DNA of 64,000 nucleotides from Amphimallon solstitiale (lineage: Eukaryota > Arthropoda > Insecta > Coleoptera > Scarabaeidae): contig OY720680.1 in NCBI GenBank assembly GCA_963170755.1, forward strand, positions 103,610,274 to 103,674,273, written 5' to 3'. Below are positions 11,649-23,503 of the stretch, piece by piece; position 1 is the stretch's first letter; each line of letters starts with the position of its first letter. Under the pieces are notes generated by a model. That model ran no database searches, had not been told where the DNA came from, and saw only the letters and a list, made by a program, of their open reading frames with translations. The position numbers and the translations under genes are program-made.

Positions 11649-12127
11649 CCATAGAACTGTAACTCATTGATATTTTATCTGTGTCTTAAAAGCTTGTCAT
11701 GGTTGATAGTAATTAGTCTGTTCATTTTTCATATGCAGTTTAGCTATTTATAATGCATGCATAAGTAAATGGCTGATTGAAAATCATAAACTAGGCAGTG
11801 GAAACAAACTACTAAATTCTCTGTAAACGACCATTCACTTGTCATTCAGGTATCAAGTTCACTGGAATTCAATCACCCGTGTTTTATTTAAGAGGGCCAA
11901 CAATTGCATAGGCCGCACAAGATACGTCGATCTCCCACTCCACATAAACAACGAGGGTTGTCGACAACAGTTGTAATAACCAAATGAGCAGTTGACCAAA
12001 TACAAGACAAAATCAGAAAATAATATATCAACTAAATGTGATAATTACTGAAATAATTAACCACAGCGTTAATTGAGAATATAGGATACCCAAATAACAA
12101 CAGATGGCGCCTTAAGCTCACAAAGGA
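11649..12127. other. No recognisable gene
   Basis: Single-copy-looking AT-rich sequence without ORFs. Confidence 0.5.
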
Positions 12128-12406
12128 CAGAGCCAGTAGATTAACAGAGTACCGCATTCTAATTCTTGGTCGCCATTTTTAATCCAATTTAGTATATACC
12201 GGTATATATGTACGCATATTACAAAAAAATATGCAGATTAACGTCATATTGCAGTTTATGGCCTCTAAATAATTTATAATATTAGTCAAGACAATTGTTT
12301 AAGATTGAAAGTAACATTTAAGCATTTTTGCCAATATAAAATAGCCGCTGTGCCGGTATATTCAAACATCAAAAGAATGTGGTACTCTGTTAATCTACTG
12401 GCTCTG
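12128..12406. mobile_element. hAT-type MITE with exact 8-bp target duplication
   Basis: A 279-bp element starting cagagccagtagattaacag and ending in the inverse. The arms (12128-12160 and 12374-12406) match at 32 of 33 positions. The sequence acaaagga directly precedes and directly follows it (12120-12127 and 12407-12414). An 8-bp duplication with a CAGRG-like end is the signature of hAT elements. No ORF is present. Confidence 0.92.
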
Positions 12407-15384
12407 ACAAAGGAAGTCGTTATACATTGAGTAACTTAACTAAACGAGTATTTAGTTACATATTCTATGACTACAATATGCCAAATATTATAATAAAGGT
12501 ATTTTGCTCTTATATAAATACAATTGTAGGACATTTTAGTAAGCAATAGCATTCATACACGTTCTTATTAACAACTTGAAGTGTTTAATTCGTCATCTTT
12601 ATCTTTCGAGATAAGCATAATGCGTAGACAATCAGTCATTTATTTATGAATGTATGGTTATGATTAGGAAGATACAGTGAAGTACAATTGGTATTATGTA
12701 GATGGAAGACAATTCCAAATTTATGATTTATATCGTTTAAGTTTAACAGGCATTTATCCTTATTTAAATGATGTAAAATTTTACTTAAATATGACATGCA
12801 AGACCTATCATTCTTTATTAGTATCGATGACAGTCTTCTTTGATTTAATAGCTTGAATTTGTATAACTGAATTTTTTAATTTGGATCTTGAGAACAGTAC
12901 CTCAATCGTAATACTCCTAATATACGAGTATACTTAAAGAAAACAAATCTTTCCACATGATATTATTTATTTAAAAAAATGTAAAGTATGTTTTTACTAA
13001 TGAATTCTCAAAAGTGTATTTGTAATTTATAGGTATAAGTTTATCTGTGATTAAAAAGTTGTGTATAATAAATAAAACGACATTTTCAAATAAACTCTTT
13101 TTTTTTTCTTACTAGAATACATATGGGAGTATTAGTGTATAGAAGTTAATCATTTATGCCTGAGCAATTGCAACAAACTATGTATTTAATGGATCATAGA
13201 ATACCAAAAGAACTTAACGGCCAAGGAATACTACAATAAGACCACAGTGTAAACATTTCAATCGTGTTACGCCAAAAAAAGTTGAATAAAATGTATAATC
13301 GGCGAAATTTTTGTGCTTACGTGATCGCATATGAAACGGATGTATCGCACAAAACTGCATGAATTTGATTAATGTCTACTAACTAAGGCTGGTACACAAA
13401 AGAAAAAAACGACCTCTACGCGCCAGCTGCACATTTGATGTACGATATAAAGAAAAAATCAAATTTATGTAATTGTTTTTAAAGATAAAAAACATTAAAC
13501 AGTAAACATTGTCACACACATTTTACACGAGGTTTTTCCAAGCTAATCGCGTCGTCTATCCCCACTTTACGGTATCTCTACCGGTCCTAGCGAAGACGAA
13601 AATCTATCGGAACCGGTTGGCTATTGCAGACTTAAATGCAAGTGACAGTTTAATTACAAACTGTCACTCGCATTTAAATGTCATATATACCTATAACATT
13701 CGAGTGTATAATAATATAACAGTTATGGGCAAGCGAAAATTGGCTTATTATAAAACATCAACAGTTACGTAAGTACTAATTCTTTCTACATTGTTTCCCA
13801 TCTATAGTATTCCTTTATCTATGACAGAATCTGTGAATAAAACCGAAGCGCTGTGACAGATCCGAATATCGTCTACCTCCACCTACTCACACCCGCGAGT
13901 AATATAAGTTTCTATTTGTTGGTAAACGCCCCTCTTAATAAAGTATTTATTTTATTAACATCATATTTAATTGGTTAAGAATGATATGAAGAGGAGTAGT
14001 AACAGGAGATGAGAATGAAGCTGAAGAGTAAATCAGCAGAGAAGAAGGAGAAAAATATGAGAAAGGAAAAGAACAAATCGAATGAAAATCAAAACGACCA
14101 AAATATTTAAATCTGGTCTTGAGTCAAAAATATGAAAAACGTTTTAGTTTTGTGTTTTAAGTTCTTTTAAACATTACATATATATTTGGTTACTACTATG
14201 AAATAATATTTTGTCATATTAATAATATGAAAATAAAGTACTTATATATGATTCTTGAGGAACATTTAGGATACCTGAATGTTGGCAATTTTAGTTTTGA
14301 GTATTCTAAGGAAACCGTTGAGAGACGGATTAATTAATGTTGAATTTGTTATAAGTAAACCCATCTGTTGTAGTTTTTACTGCCATTTGAACATTTCTGA
14401 TATTATTTATTTCATATTTCTTTTGTAAATGTAATTTGTTTTGTTTACTCCTTATAAGATCGCGGAATTACAGCGTAATAAAGGATATGTACCTACTCAT
14501 TAGATTTTGTAATAAAGTTTAATGTTAAATAAATTGATTAATTTGGTATAATTTTAAGTTTTAGGCGAGAGAGTATACAAATAATAAATGAAATATTGAA
14601 TATATTATAGTAGTTTCTATAAAACATCTCTTGCGTACTTTAAATCAAATAGGGTATAACAGAAAGTAAAAAAAGGAATACCAAAAACATATCTTCATTT
14701 AGTCAAATGTTATTGCTTTATATTGATTACCTATTGTTTTTTGAATCTTGATACAGTTTTCCATACATTGTATTTTAGGAGAAAAATACACAAAACGCTG
14801 AACTGCTGAAAATCTAATTGGAGTTGAAATAAACTTGGCGGATTTGCCGGTATATTTGAACTTCTAAAAAATAAACATAGTAATTCAAAAGGTGTTGAGA
14901 AGGATTGAAACTATTGATTATATTTATACCATGCGTGAACTCTAGTTCTAAATTTCACTAATCGATAATCCTATGCCCTCTTTACATTTTAAATGCTATG
15001 TACAAATATAAATAAATAGATGTGTTAAGACATTGGAGATACAATTTTAATTCAAACATTTTTCACTTATTCGAAATTTAATGAAACTAGTAATTCCAAA
15101 TATGTTTATGAGCTGCCTCAAGATCTATTGCACTTTTTATACTAAATACTTCATGTAAATGCTTAATATTTTTGTCCAAACCTGTATACCTGGCAAAAAT
15201 GAATTTAGGGACTTTTAATATGTTGATACTTGATAATAGATCTTTTTCAGTTTGTGAGATATTGTCAATATTTACAGTGATATGAGAGTTTCTTTTAAAA
15301 AATATCCCAGAAATAATTTGATTTATTATTGTGTACGTAGTTTATTATATTTTCCGTTTAAACGTGAACATATGTTAGTGATAA
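12407..15384. other. No recognisable gene, 3 kb
   Basis: AT-rich sequence. The only structures noted are a hairpin at 13631-13676 (aaatgcaagtgacagttt and its inverse around a short loop) and a purine-rich stretch at 13983-14092. It probably includes upstream flanking DNA of HMGXB4. Confidence 0.5.
13631..13676. repeat. Short perfect-like hairpin
   Basis: An 18-bp stem (aaatgcaagtgacagttt against aaactgtcactcgcattt, one mismatch) surrounds the short loop aattac. It may be the core of a decayed MITE; no larger arms are visible. Confidence 0.6.
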
Positions 15385-15421
15385 ATGGAGAATTTTCAAT
15401 CAAAGAAACAAAAAAATGAAG
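15385..15421 (+). CDS. HMGXB4: HMGXB4-like, coding exon 1
   Basis: ATG at 15385 opens a 12-codon exon, MENFQSKKQKNE plus one base, ending at a strong donor (g|gtgagt). It joins in phase to the exon at 22441 to give ...NEDLEVTGVSRSGR, which is the conserved N-terminal region of insect HMG-box protein 4 as I know it. The exon is short and lysine-rich, and its assignment rests on phase and splice sites. The following intron is 7 kb and contains the complete IMP4 gene on the same strand. Confidence 0.7.
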
Positions 15422-15750
15422 GTGAGTATTCATCTATAATAGAAAATTGGTCTATTTTAAGCAGAGATTCTTTGAATTGGGATTATTGATAAATAAATAT
15501 TTATTAATTGCTTAATAGTTCATAAATCAATAAAGGAATTTTACGAGTATTCTTTAAGCCTTAAATTAAATAGCTAAATAATAAGTAATTTAAAATTGTC
15601 ATTTTATGTACCTACTAAAAATAATCGGTTGGTAGACCTTCAGTAATTTGCTTTCCAAATACAAATGTCAAAATAAACGTGTTTTTGAATTGGTTGGAAT
15701 TGGTTTATTTTTCTCAACTGTGGTTAAGTTCTCGGATTTCATTAACAAAG

Positions 15751-16734
15751 ATGTTACGAAGACAAGCTAGATTGAGACGGGAATATCTCTACCGAAAAAC
15801 TGTTGAAGATAGACAGAAAAGTATTCAAGATAAGAAAAGCAGTGTTAAGAAGTCTTTGGAACAAAATATTCGTATTCATGGTGATTTACAAAAAAAGGCT
15901 CTTCATTATCAAAAAAAGATAGAATGGGAAGATGGTGGCCCTGAAGCGGCTGCAAATATCGGTAGTATAGGTGGTGGTACTTTTGCAAACTCTCAAGATG
16001 ATGAATACCAATTTGCTGGAGTTGAAGATCCAAAAATCATGTTAACAACTTCAAGAGACCCCAGTTCGAAGTTAAAACAATTTGCTAAGGAGTTAAGATT
16101 AATATTTCCGAATGCCCAAAGAATGAATAGAGGCAATTATGAAATGAAACAACTTATTCATGCATGTCGTGCTAATGATGTTACAGATTTTATTATTGTA
16201 CATGAACATAGAGGTATTCCAGATGGATTAATAATTTGTCATCTACCATATGGTCCAACAGCATATTTTTCATTATCTGATGTAGTAATGCGACATGATA
16301 TACCAGACATTGGAACAATGTCAGAACAATATCCACATCTCATTTTTCTCAATTTCAAAACCAATTTAGGCCAACGAGTCATGTCAATATTAAAGTATCT
16401 ATTTCCTGTACCAAAAGAAGATGCTCGACGAATAATAACATTTGCAAATCATGATGACTACATAAGTTTCAGGCATCATACCTACAAGAAAGTTGATAGA
16501 GAAGTATGTACACAATTAATTTTTTTATTATCGTGTTTCCATAACTTCTTAATTATTTTACAGATTGAATTAAGTGAGGTTGGTCCTAGATTTCAACTTA
16601 AACTTTATGAAATAAAACTTGGAACGCTGGACAATGTGGATGCTGCAGATACTGAATGGGCCTTGAGACCTTACATGAATACTAGTGTTAAGCGAAGATT
16701 TTTAAGTGATGATGATGGATGGGTACAAGATTAA
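15751..16734 (+). CDS. IMP4: IMP4, U3 small nucleolar ribonucleoprotein protein
   Basis: IMP4 joins IMP3 and MPP10 in the U3 snoRNP of the small-subunit processome and acts in nucleolar 18S rRNA processing. The sequence starts MLRRQARLRREYLYRK, the family's basic N-terminus, so ATG 15751 is chosen over in-frame codons upstream. The Brix domain follows, with DPKIMLTTSRDPSSKLKQFA, GPTAYFSLSDVVMRHDIPD and ITFANHDDYISFRHH, and the end GPRFQLKLYEIKLGTL is typical. Bases 16504-16563 are a 60-bp GT-AG intron (gtatgt...ttttacag). It is a multiple of three without a stop, so an unspliced reading adds 20 foreign hydrophobic residues after the VDRE motif. The spliced protein is 307 residues, close to the family length. 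The gene lies inside intron 1 of HMGXB4 in the same orientation. Confidence 0.96.
   Translation: MLRRQARLRREYLYRKTVEDRQKSIQDKKSSVKKSLEQNIRIHGDLQKKALHYQKKIEWEDGGPEAAANIGSIGGGTFANSQDDEYQFAGVEDPKIMLTTSRDPSSKLKQFAKELRLIFPNAQRMNRGNYEMKQLIHACRANDVTDFIIVHEHRGIPDGLIICHLPYGPTAYFSLSDVVMRHDIPDIGTMSEQYPHLIFLNFKTNLGQRVMSILKYLFPVPKEDARRIITFANHDDYISFRHHTYKKVDREVCTQLIFLLSCFHNFLIILQIELSEVGPRFQLKLYEIKLGTLDNVDAADTEWALRPYMNTSVKRRFLSDDDGWVQD
16504..16563 (+). other. IMP4: 60-bp in-frame intron of IMP4
   Basis: It begins gtatgt after codon GAA, has a pyrimidine-rich 3' part and ends ttttacag before ATT GAA. Removing it joins VDRE to IELSEVGPRF, matching the continuous Brix domain of the family. The length is divisible by three and no stop interrupts it. 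Confidence 0.92.
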
Positions 16735-16745
16735 TGTAATTTATT

Positions 16746-16751
16746 AATAAA
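16746..16751 (+). terminator. AATAAA polyadenylation signal of IMP4
   Basis: An aataaa hexamer begins 12 bp past the IMP4 stop codon; a further overlapping aataaa-like copy follows in aataaataaa. Its closeness to the stop implies a very short 3' UTR if used. Later alternatives cannot be excluded. Confidence 0.5.
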
Positions 16752-18149
16752 TAAATTAAATTATTCTTCGAGAATACAAAAATTATATATTTATAAATAT
16801 TTTCACCCAGCTTTAAATTTACAAATGATTATATTCAGCCTATATACATATATTATGTATATTCACTTCTTAAGACATTTAGAATATGTATTCATGATAG
16901 GAAATTGTATATATTACTGTAAATATGTACAATTCATTTTAATTGTATATAGCTTTGAAACTATTGTTCAAAATAGCATGGTGTACATACATACAGGTTT
17001 CTAAAATTCAAAATGCTACAAAGCATTTTAATATTGTATTTAAAAGTTGTTGTTTATCAAACATTGTTTTTATTTTGGAAATCATGTTTAAATTGAAGAT
17101 GGGTTGATTACAAAGTAATAATCTGCATTCTAGTGGATTGGTGTAGTTTGATGGATAAGTGGATCTTTAGCAATTGACTTAACGTTATTCAGGTAATTTA
17201 GGAAATGTGAGTATTGCAGGACATGGTGTTATCTTCCAATAAATAAAAACAAATTACACTCTGTGGTTCTCACAACTAGTAGCATTTCAGTAAAAGAGTT
17301 TTACAGATTATAATAGGGTCTGTGTCAGCTCTAATTTGATTTGTTGGACTGATGGATATATTTATTTACCATCTCATTCTACAAAGTTAATCATAGGATT
17401 TTTTATTTCTCTCTATTCCATATTTTATATGTTCGTAGTTAATTTGACAAAGACCATATAAAATATAGGGTTGTTATTGCCTCTATCGTTACCAAACACA
17501 GGAGTAAATTAAGAAGATATTTGCTCAATTGTAATGCATTTAATTGTGATGTCAAGAGAATGTATACAGTCCACCAATTCCTAGCATTAGTCATAAAATC
17601 TGTTTTACACTTTGCCAGTTACAACTAGGAAGCAATTAAAAATCGAGATATTGAAGGAAACCTAACAAATTTCGTATATGATCTTTGAGAATGAAGAATT
17701 ACTAAGACACATAAATTTCCTCCATAACACAAGTACTCTCGGCTGAAATTTTCAACTGTATGATCTTTCTATTTTTAGATACCTTTTGATGCATTTATAC
17801 CGTTTGACTGAAATAAAAGTAGATATAGGGAAACACAAACACGCACACAAGTGCATGCAAACATGAATTGGAGGGGTACGATAGTAGGGGAGTACAGATC
17901 AGTTGATATCGGGACACCGGGGTACCGAGGCTTTAGTGCAAAACGTTGAAAGTTAGTGTGTAGACGTTTGCTTTAAGGAATTGCTACGCTCTTTACGGCT
18001 TTTGTATAATATTTTGGTAACTGATGTATTAACATTGAACTGAAACAAAACTCTATAAAATTTGTAACTAAAATAAAATTCTTATAAAAAAATTAAATAA
18101 AATTCTCACATTTAAAACGAAACAAAATATTAAATGAACTATACAAAAT
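16752..18149. other. HMGXB4 intron 1 sequence, no gene seen
   Basis: AT-rich sequence downstream of IMP4. No repeat pair or coding segment was recognised. Confidence 0.5.
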
Positions 18150-18345
18150 TTAATGTTGAAGATGTTCAAATGTCTGTCCCTCTTGCATCAAGCAGTACCC
18201 TAAACGATTATAAAACCCATTTCGTACATTCGATAGCATTTCAGGAGTAAACATTTGTATGGCGTTAAGAATTTGTTCTCTTAAGCCATCCAAATCAATC
18301 GCTCTATTTCCTTCAGCGGTATTAATATTTGCGAGATTGCTCAGA
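18150..18345 (-). pseudogene. Transposase C-terminal fragment (Tc1/mariner superfamily)
   Basis: Read on the minus strand, the segment gives about 60 residues ending MFTPEMLSNVRNGFYNRLGY ... EGQTFEHLQH and a stop. The pattern TPEML, RLGYC and a final FEHL is the usual C-terminus of the arthropod transposases that carry an N-terminal DUF4817-type helix-turn-helix. The catalytic core is missing and no inverted ends were identified. It is a fragment within HMGXB4 intron 1. Confidence 0.7.
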
Positions 18346-19483
18346 TACTGTATGTACGTTCACGCTCTAAAGTTACGGAACGAATGTGTTGTCCCCGCTC
18401 TCGATCTCCCCACTATCTCCCCACACCACCGGTCTTATACATAGGTACATGTTTATGTGTGTGTATTTGAAGATGCATATTAACTTTTAACTACGACAAT
18501 ATGTATATAATTTCCTATTGTTTAAATGCTATCTATGGATAGATGCTAAGGATAAGATGTAAGGAAAACATACATGTGTTTTATATTGTTAATGAATGTA
18601 TATAATCTTCGTTTATACATTCAGATTCAATTTGAAATAGCTTCTTGCCAGTACATACAGATTTCCAATGCTCACATCGTCTGTTCAAATTGCAGTGTAG
18701 TGTGAGCAAGAAATGTGGAAAAGATATGTAAATAGCAATCAATAATATATGTAATAATTGGTAAGCGTTGCTGGCAATGGTGCGAGAGAAAGTACTGACA
18801 TTTAAATAATTTGTTAAACATGCACATTTTATTCAAATACTGACATTTTTATTCAAGAAGTTAATATATTAATTCATAGATGGCAAAAATATATTTATAT
18901 CGTAGAAATATATATACGAGAAGCTGTGAAGGAACCAGAGAGTAAATTGGAGAAAAAGTATATTCTTGCAGAATAATGCATCTGAGCTTACGAAGAACTA
19001 TGGCTTTCAAACGTTTAGCCTACCTAGTTACAGTCCAGATGTGGCCTTATCTTACTGTTATTGGCAGCATTTTGTTTTCTTATATCTTTATCTTATATTG
19101 TGTATTAGTATGATAGAATATATCGAAACGGACAAATTTATTTAATCAACGAATCGTCGAATTTATTCTGCGAATATTTGTACTCGTATAATTTTGTCTT
19201 TAAATTTTAACATGTCGTAGTCTTACAGGAACTTGTATAGCTGCCATTTTAAACGACTCAATTATATAGCATAATGTGCTAGTCCGTAAATTTGATGATG
19301 AATAAAAACATTCTTGTAATTAAATATAGAATTCCATCAATAATTGAGATACACAACTAATGTTACTTTCATGAGAAATATACGTTTACAAAAGATTAGA
19401 ATGTAAAATAAAGAACTATGACGTCATGTGCAATCTACTGCAGGCACGATATAAGTATGGTGCATCAATTATAACCTCTCAAA
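18346..19483. other. HMGXB4 intron 1 sequence, no gene seen
   Basis: AT-rich intronic sequence with no coding potential that I could recognise. Confidence 0.5.
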
Positions 19484-20060
19484 TAGTGATGGGAGAACTC
19501 GAGTGAAAAATAACCGTCACCAAGTGAGTACTCAAAAACCAACTTTCCGGTTATTTTTCACTCGAGTTGTTGCATTACTACTTACACTCGGAACTGTTTT
19601 AATGAAAGTAACGAGCACCAGACTACAGGTAATGGGGATGAAATACGACTCATGAACTATAGTTCGTAACTTACATCTGCGATTTGCCGCAACCAGTTTG
19701 TGGTATCGGTAAGAACTTGAAGTATGCAAACTAAAATTGAGAGTATTAACTGTTTTGTTAAATAAAGAACTACGTGTATGAAAATGTATATTTATAATTT
19801 TGAAAGTACACTTTACTTTTATACACAATTTTTTAATAATAATTACTAATTCTTATTAAAAAATAACATCACTCATATTTAATTAGTGGTGTTATAAAAG
19901 GATAGTCCTAAATCATTCTGCGGGCGCATATGGACTCTACCATTTGCAATATATACAGGCCTGATGATGCGAGTGACAACTAGAGTGATAATCCGATTAT
20001 CGAGATACCCCGAGTAGTGAGTATCCGGTTATTGTAATACTTCGGTTTTGCCCATCACTA
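19484..20060. mobile_element. Possible hAT-related MITE
   Basis: The stretch opens tagtgatggg and closes cccatcacta, a short inverted pair of a type often seen on hAT ends. A subterminal hairpin of 19 bp (ctcgagtgaaaaataaccg at 19498-19516, inverse at 19548-19566) lies inside the left end. A clean 8-bp target duplication was not found and no transposase is present. Confidence 0.55.
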
Positions 20061-20313
20061 CCTCAGATATAGCTTGAGCAGTCATATACATAAACCAGAA
20101 AAATGCCTTAAATAGTCGAAGTTCGTGTGGGATAAGTATAATTATAACTTTCTTGGAACTGTAGCACAATTTACAACCATTGGTCACACACCCTTTACAG
20201 GTCATTCTAACGTTTGACAAGCTATACGTATTCAAATGAGTCACAAGATTATCTAGTCGTTCATCGTATAGCAGTGATGTCCGGCTAAGATGTTATGACA
20301 CTCTTAAAAAATA

Positions 20314-20593
20314 TACAATGAGATCAATCTCAAGTGAAGTGTGGTGGTACCTCAAAAATCTCTAGATTAGAGTATTTACTTGTTAGACAGATACATGCAG
20401 GTACCTATTCTGAATATGTACAATAGCTGTCATTTTGTTTTAATTTGTTGTCGTTTTATTATCAAATTTTGCTTGATTTTTATTTCCTTTTGTTCTCTTT
20501 ACTGATGTAAATATTACCATAACAAATCTGGCAAAACCATATGTGCACATTGTTACGGCTATCCACAGTATCTATACACAAGTGTTTCTCAAT
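20314..20593. mobile_element. MITE family M1, truncated copy 2
   Basis: It matches 6876-7160 over about 280 bp (shared blocks ctcaagtgaagtgtggtggt, tgttagacagatacat) but loses the right inverted end, where an R1 repeat begins shortly after. Confidence 0.8.
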
Positions 20594-20617
20594 GTCATGC
20601 AGAAGAATATTTAACTT

Positions 20618-21485
20618 TCTTATATGTAGTATAAGGAAGTATTGTGATGATGAACATTTTCGACTGGAGATTTTTGCAGATGTCCATGTTTCAAGTCCGC
20701 TAATACCGAAAAAACGGGTTTAAAAAAGTCTGTGTGTATGTCTGTGTGCGACTACGATAGCGGTCTCAAACGGCTACAGATATCAATTCCACATTTTATA
20801 TTTAGGAGCATAATCTTCCCTCTTGATATCTGATCAGATTTTCAGTAGAGTTGACAGACCGGAAGTAGTATCTAATTATTTTCAGTAAAAACAAATTTTA
20901 CCAATATTTCGTCAACTACAACAAACTTAAAGAATTCAAATGTACTCAAAAGTAAATTTAAGAAAAAATTATTAAAACAGTTTTTTAAAAATCCTGCAGT
21001 CTTTCACTCTTATCCAAAATCAGTTTTTTGTGAATATCTCGCAAATCATGCTTTCTAGGCAGATACATTATGAGTATAAAAGTATTTAAAGCTTGATTTT
21101 CAATACTTTTTGTACAAAAAAATCAGACGATGTAAATTATGCAACAATTGCACAACTATATAGATTTATCAAAAGTAGGTACACAAGTATATAGAACTGT
21201 ATTTAGAATAATTTGAACCGGAAGGCCGGTAACACTTTTACTCTTATCGAGTAGCAATTTTTTGAAAATATCTTGCATAGTATGCATTCTATAGAGATTT
21301 ATTAAGAGAATAGAAGTACATACTTAGAAAATAATTTTGAACAATTCTTGTATAAAAAATCTCCAAATTCGGACCTGAAGTAATACACATGTTTATTTTC
21401 TTAAGATAAAAGTTAATATAGAACAATATTTGTATAATTTGAAATGCACATACGTATATGAAAGTCGTGTGGTGGCCGCACCTCT
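20618..21485 (+). repeat. Dispersed repeat family R1, copy 2
   Basis: It starts cttatatgtagtataaggaa and ends with the hairpin gtgtggtggccgcac. Inside are several diverged copies of a sub-repeat of about 170 bp recognised by ggaccggaagtan and cacttttactctta. It lies in HMGXB4 intron 1. Confidence 0.85.
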
Positions 21486-22440
21486 TTTTTTTTTAAATCC
21501 AGTTAGTCTCAACCAAATATAAATTGTACATAATAACAGAAATATATTGTAGTCATTGTGTTTGTTTATAGTATTACAATTAGTGTTTAAATGTTAGTTT
21601 TTAATATATGTTTATAAATTAGTAATTCGTTAATTCGACCCCCAGCTCTGTAACATGTCTGCCATATTTTGACAGTAACCGCTCAAAAGAATATTACCAT
21701 TTAAATAGTAAAAGTACCCCATCGACACTATTAATGAAGCTGGTTTTATATCTTAATTAATAAAATTATAGATATTGAAAATCGCAATAAATGCGTTGAA
21801 AAAATATTTGCATTGTACAAACCCGATAATTTGGATATGTTATTTGAAAAGAAAAATATCTAAAATTCAAAAATAAATTCCATTAGATAGCAGTTCGCAT
21901 AGAAATTAACACATGATGATTAACATAAATAAATGTTTGCTTATAAAACAATGGACATTTCCATATTAGTGGTGATTTTATAATTAATTTTAAGTTTTGC
22001 ATTTTAAATCTATTTTATCAAAATTTATTTATTCTTGATAATCCGTTGATAGTCGGAATATTTTAAACGATAAAGTGACCTACTTAAATATGTTTTACAG
22101 AAACTGAAGCTTCCTTGAATTATCTTCTATCGTCTTGAGAGTATATCAGAGAAACTACTTAGTATCCAATTCATATTTTTTTCGGTGTCTTTCATGAAAC
22201 ATTAACTGTGAATTCAAATCTAAAACAAAGAATGGAATTATCTAAATAGCGTTTATTTTCAATAAAAATGATTACAGGCTCAAATAAAAAAATCTAATTG
22301 AAAATTGTCGTCGGTTCTACATGAAGATGACGAAAAACTCACTAATTACAATTTTAAATATTTGTGAGAAATTTCTATTAGTTAAGAAGAAAGTCTCTTT
22401 AACACTCTTGAATGAAATTGAAATAATTATTTTCTTTCAG
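21486..22440. other. 3' part of HMGXB4 intron 1
   Basis: No gene seen. The intron ends in a good acceptor (attattttctttcag) at 22440. Confidence 0.6.
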
Positions 22441-22616
22441 ATCTTGAAGTCACAGGTGTTTCGAGAAGTGGTCGTGTAAGGAAAAAATCTTCAAAATTAA
22501 TGGATTTTGAGTCCCCAGACGAAATCGATAAACCTTATAAAAGACAAGTGACTATGCAGCGAAAAGGTGGAGATTCTTTCGATTACCAATCCCCACGAAA
22601 TCAAAAAATTGACGAT
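22441..22616 (+). CDS. HMGXB4: HMGXB4-like, coding exon 2
   Basis: This exon encodes the N-terminal signature EVTGVSRSGRVRKKSSKLMDF followed by ESPDEIDKPYKRQ. As far as I know it is strongly conserved in insect HMG-box protein 4 and forms a basic motif before the acidic region. It is preceded by a clear acceptor and ends at a donor (gat|gtatgt) in phase 0. The frame continues from exon 1 (phase 1) and into exon 3 (phase 0). The protein is expected to be nuclear and chromatin-associated. The next intron is 7.2 kb and holds four transposons. Confidence 0.85.
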
Positions 22617-22710
22617 GTATGTAACAGAAATTGGGAATAAGATTAGGCAAATAATAATTACTCAAGCCGTGTACTTTGTTGTGTTTTCACATTTTAATTT
22701 CTGAAATCGA

Positions 22711-22860
22711 CATAGAAATTCGGACCGGAAGTAACACTTTTAATATGATCGAGAAACAATTTTTTGAAAATATCTCGCAAATTATGCATTCTACACAGAT
22801 TTATCAAGAGTATAATAGAATTTAAAAGTAATGTGAAACAACTTTCATATACAAAAGTTG
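22711..22860 (+). repeat. Fragment of dispersed repeat R1
   Basis: It contains the R1 sub-repeat blocks attcggaccggaagtaacac and aaatatctcgcaaattatgc. Both R1 ends are absent. Confidence 0.75.
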
Positions 22861-22920
22861 CCTACACCAGTTTATTGAATTAATAATTTTTAAGTTTATT
22901 ATTATTAAATCATAATGATA

Positions 22921-23071
22921 TACCGGTTGTGTCACATACCATTAGCCATAAAGAATCAGTTTATACGTATGTAGGTATGTAATACGTCGCAGCACAGTGT
23001 CTATACATTGTCCATACATACATACATATACACAGATCCTCTATGGCTAATGTTATTTGACACATGCGGTA
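22921..23071. mobile_element. 151-bp TA-flanked MITE
   Basis: The left end taccggttgtgtcacatacc pairs with the inverse at the right end, about 30 bp with a few mismatches, both extending through attagccata. TA flanks both ends. The pogo element begins 4 bp further on, so two TA targets were used side by side. Confidence 0.8.
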
Positions 23072-23503
23072 TATAGGGGAGCCTGGGGATGAATCAACCA
23101 TTTTGCACAATTCTATTTTTATTTCAAAAATAGAGTCAAAGGATTCCAGGATTTTGGCATTTGAATGTGTTTTGGGATATATTACATCTAAAATTCAGGC
23201 AAAACTTAGATTTGAAACAAGGGTTTTTGCTTAACATGGTTTGAAAAAAAATGTGACATATGGTTGTATCTACCCCAGTGATGGGGTTGATTAAACCGCT
23301 CCATAGGGATGATTCAACCGAAGAAAAAATCATTTTAAATAAGTTTAGTATTTATTTGGAATGTTCAAAATACATCACTCTAATCGTTTAAAACACAAAA
23401 GAAATCATAAACTTAACTTATTGTTCTTATATAGTAACTTAGAACGAACATTAACTAATGCAAATATATAAACTAACATTTTTTTATTAATAAACTAAAA
23501 AGG

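Noticed and set aside
13509..13772. 87-codon open frame starting near 13509
   Set aside because: It runs through a hairpin, has no splice or domain support and is not protein-like.
15845..16033. Minus-strand open frame over IMP4
   Set aside because: It is antisense to the conserved IMP4 coding sequence and has no recognisable protein pattern.
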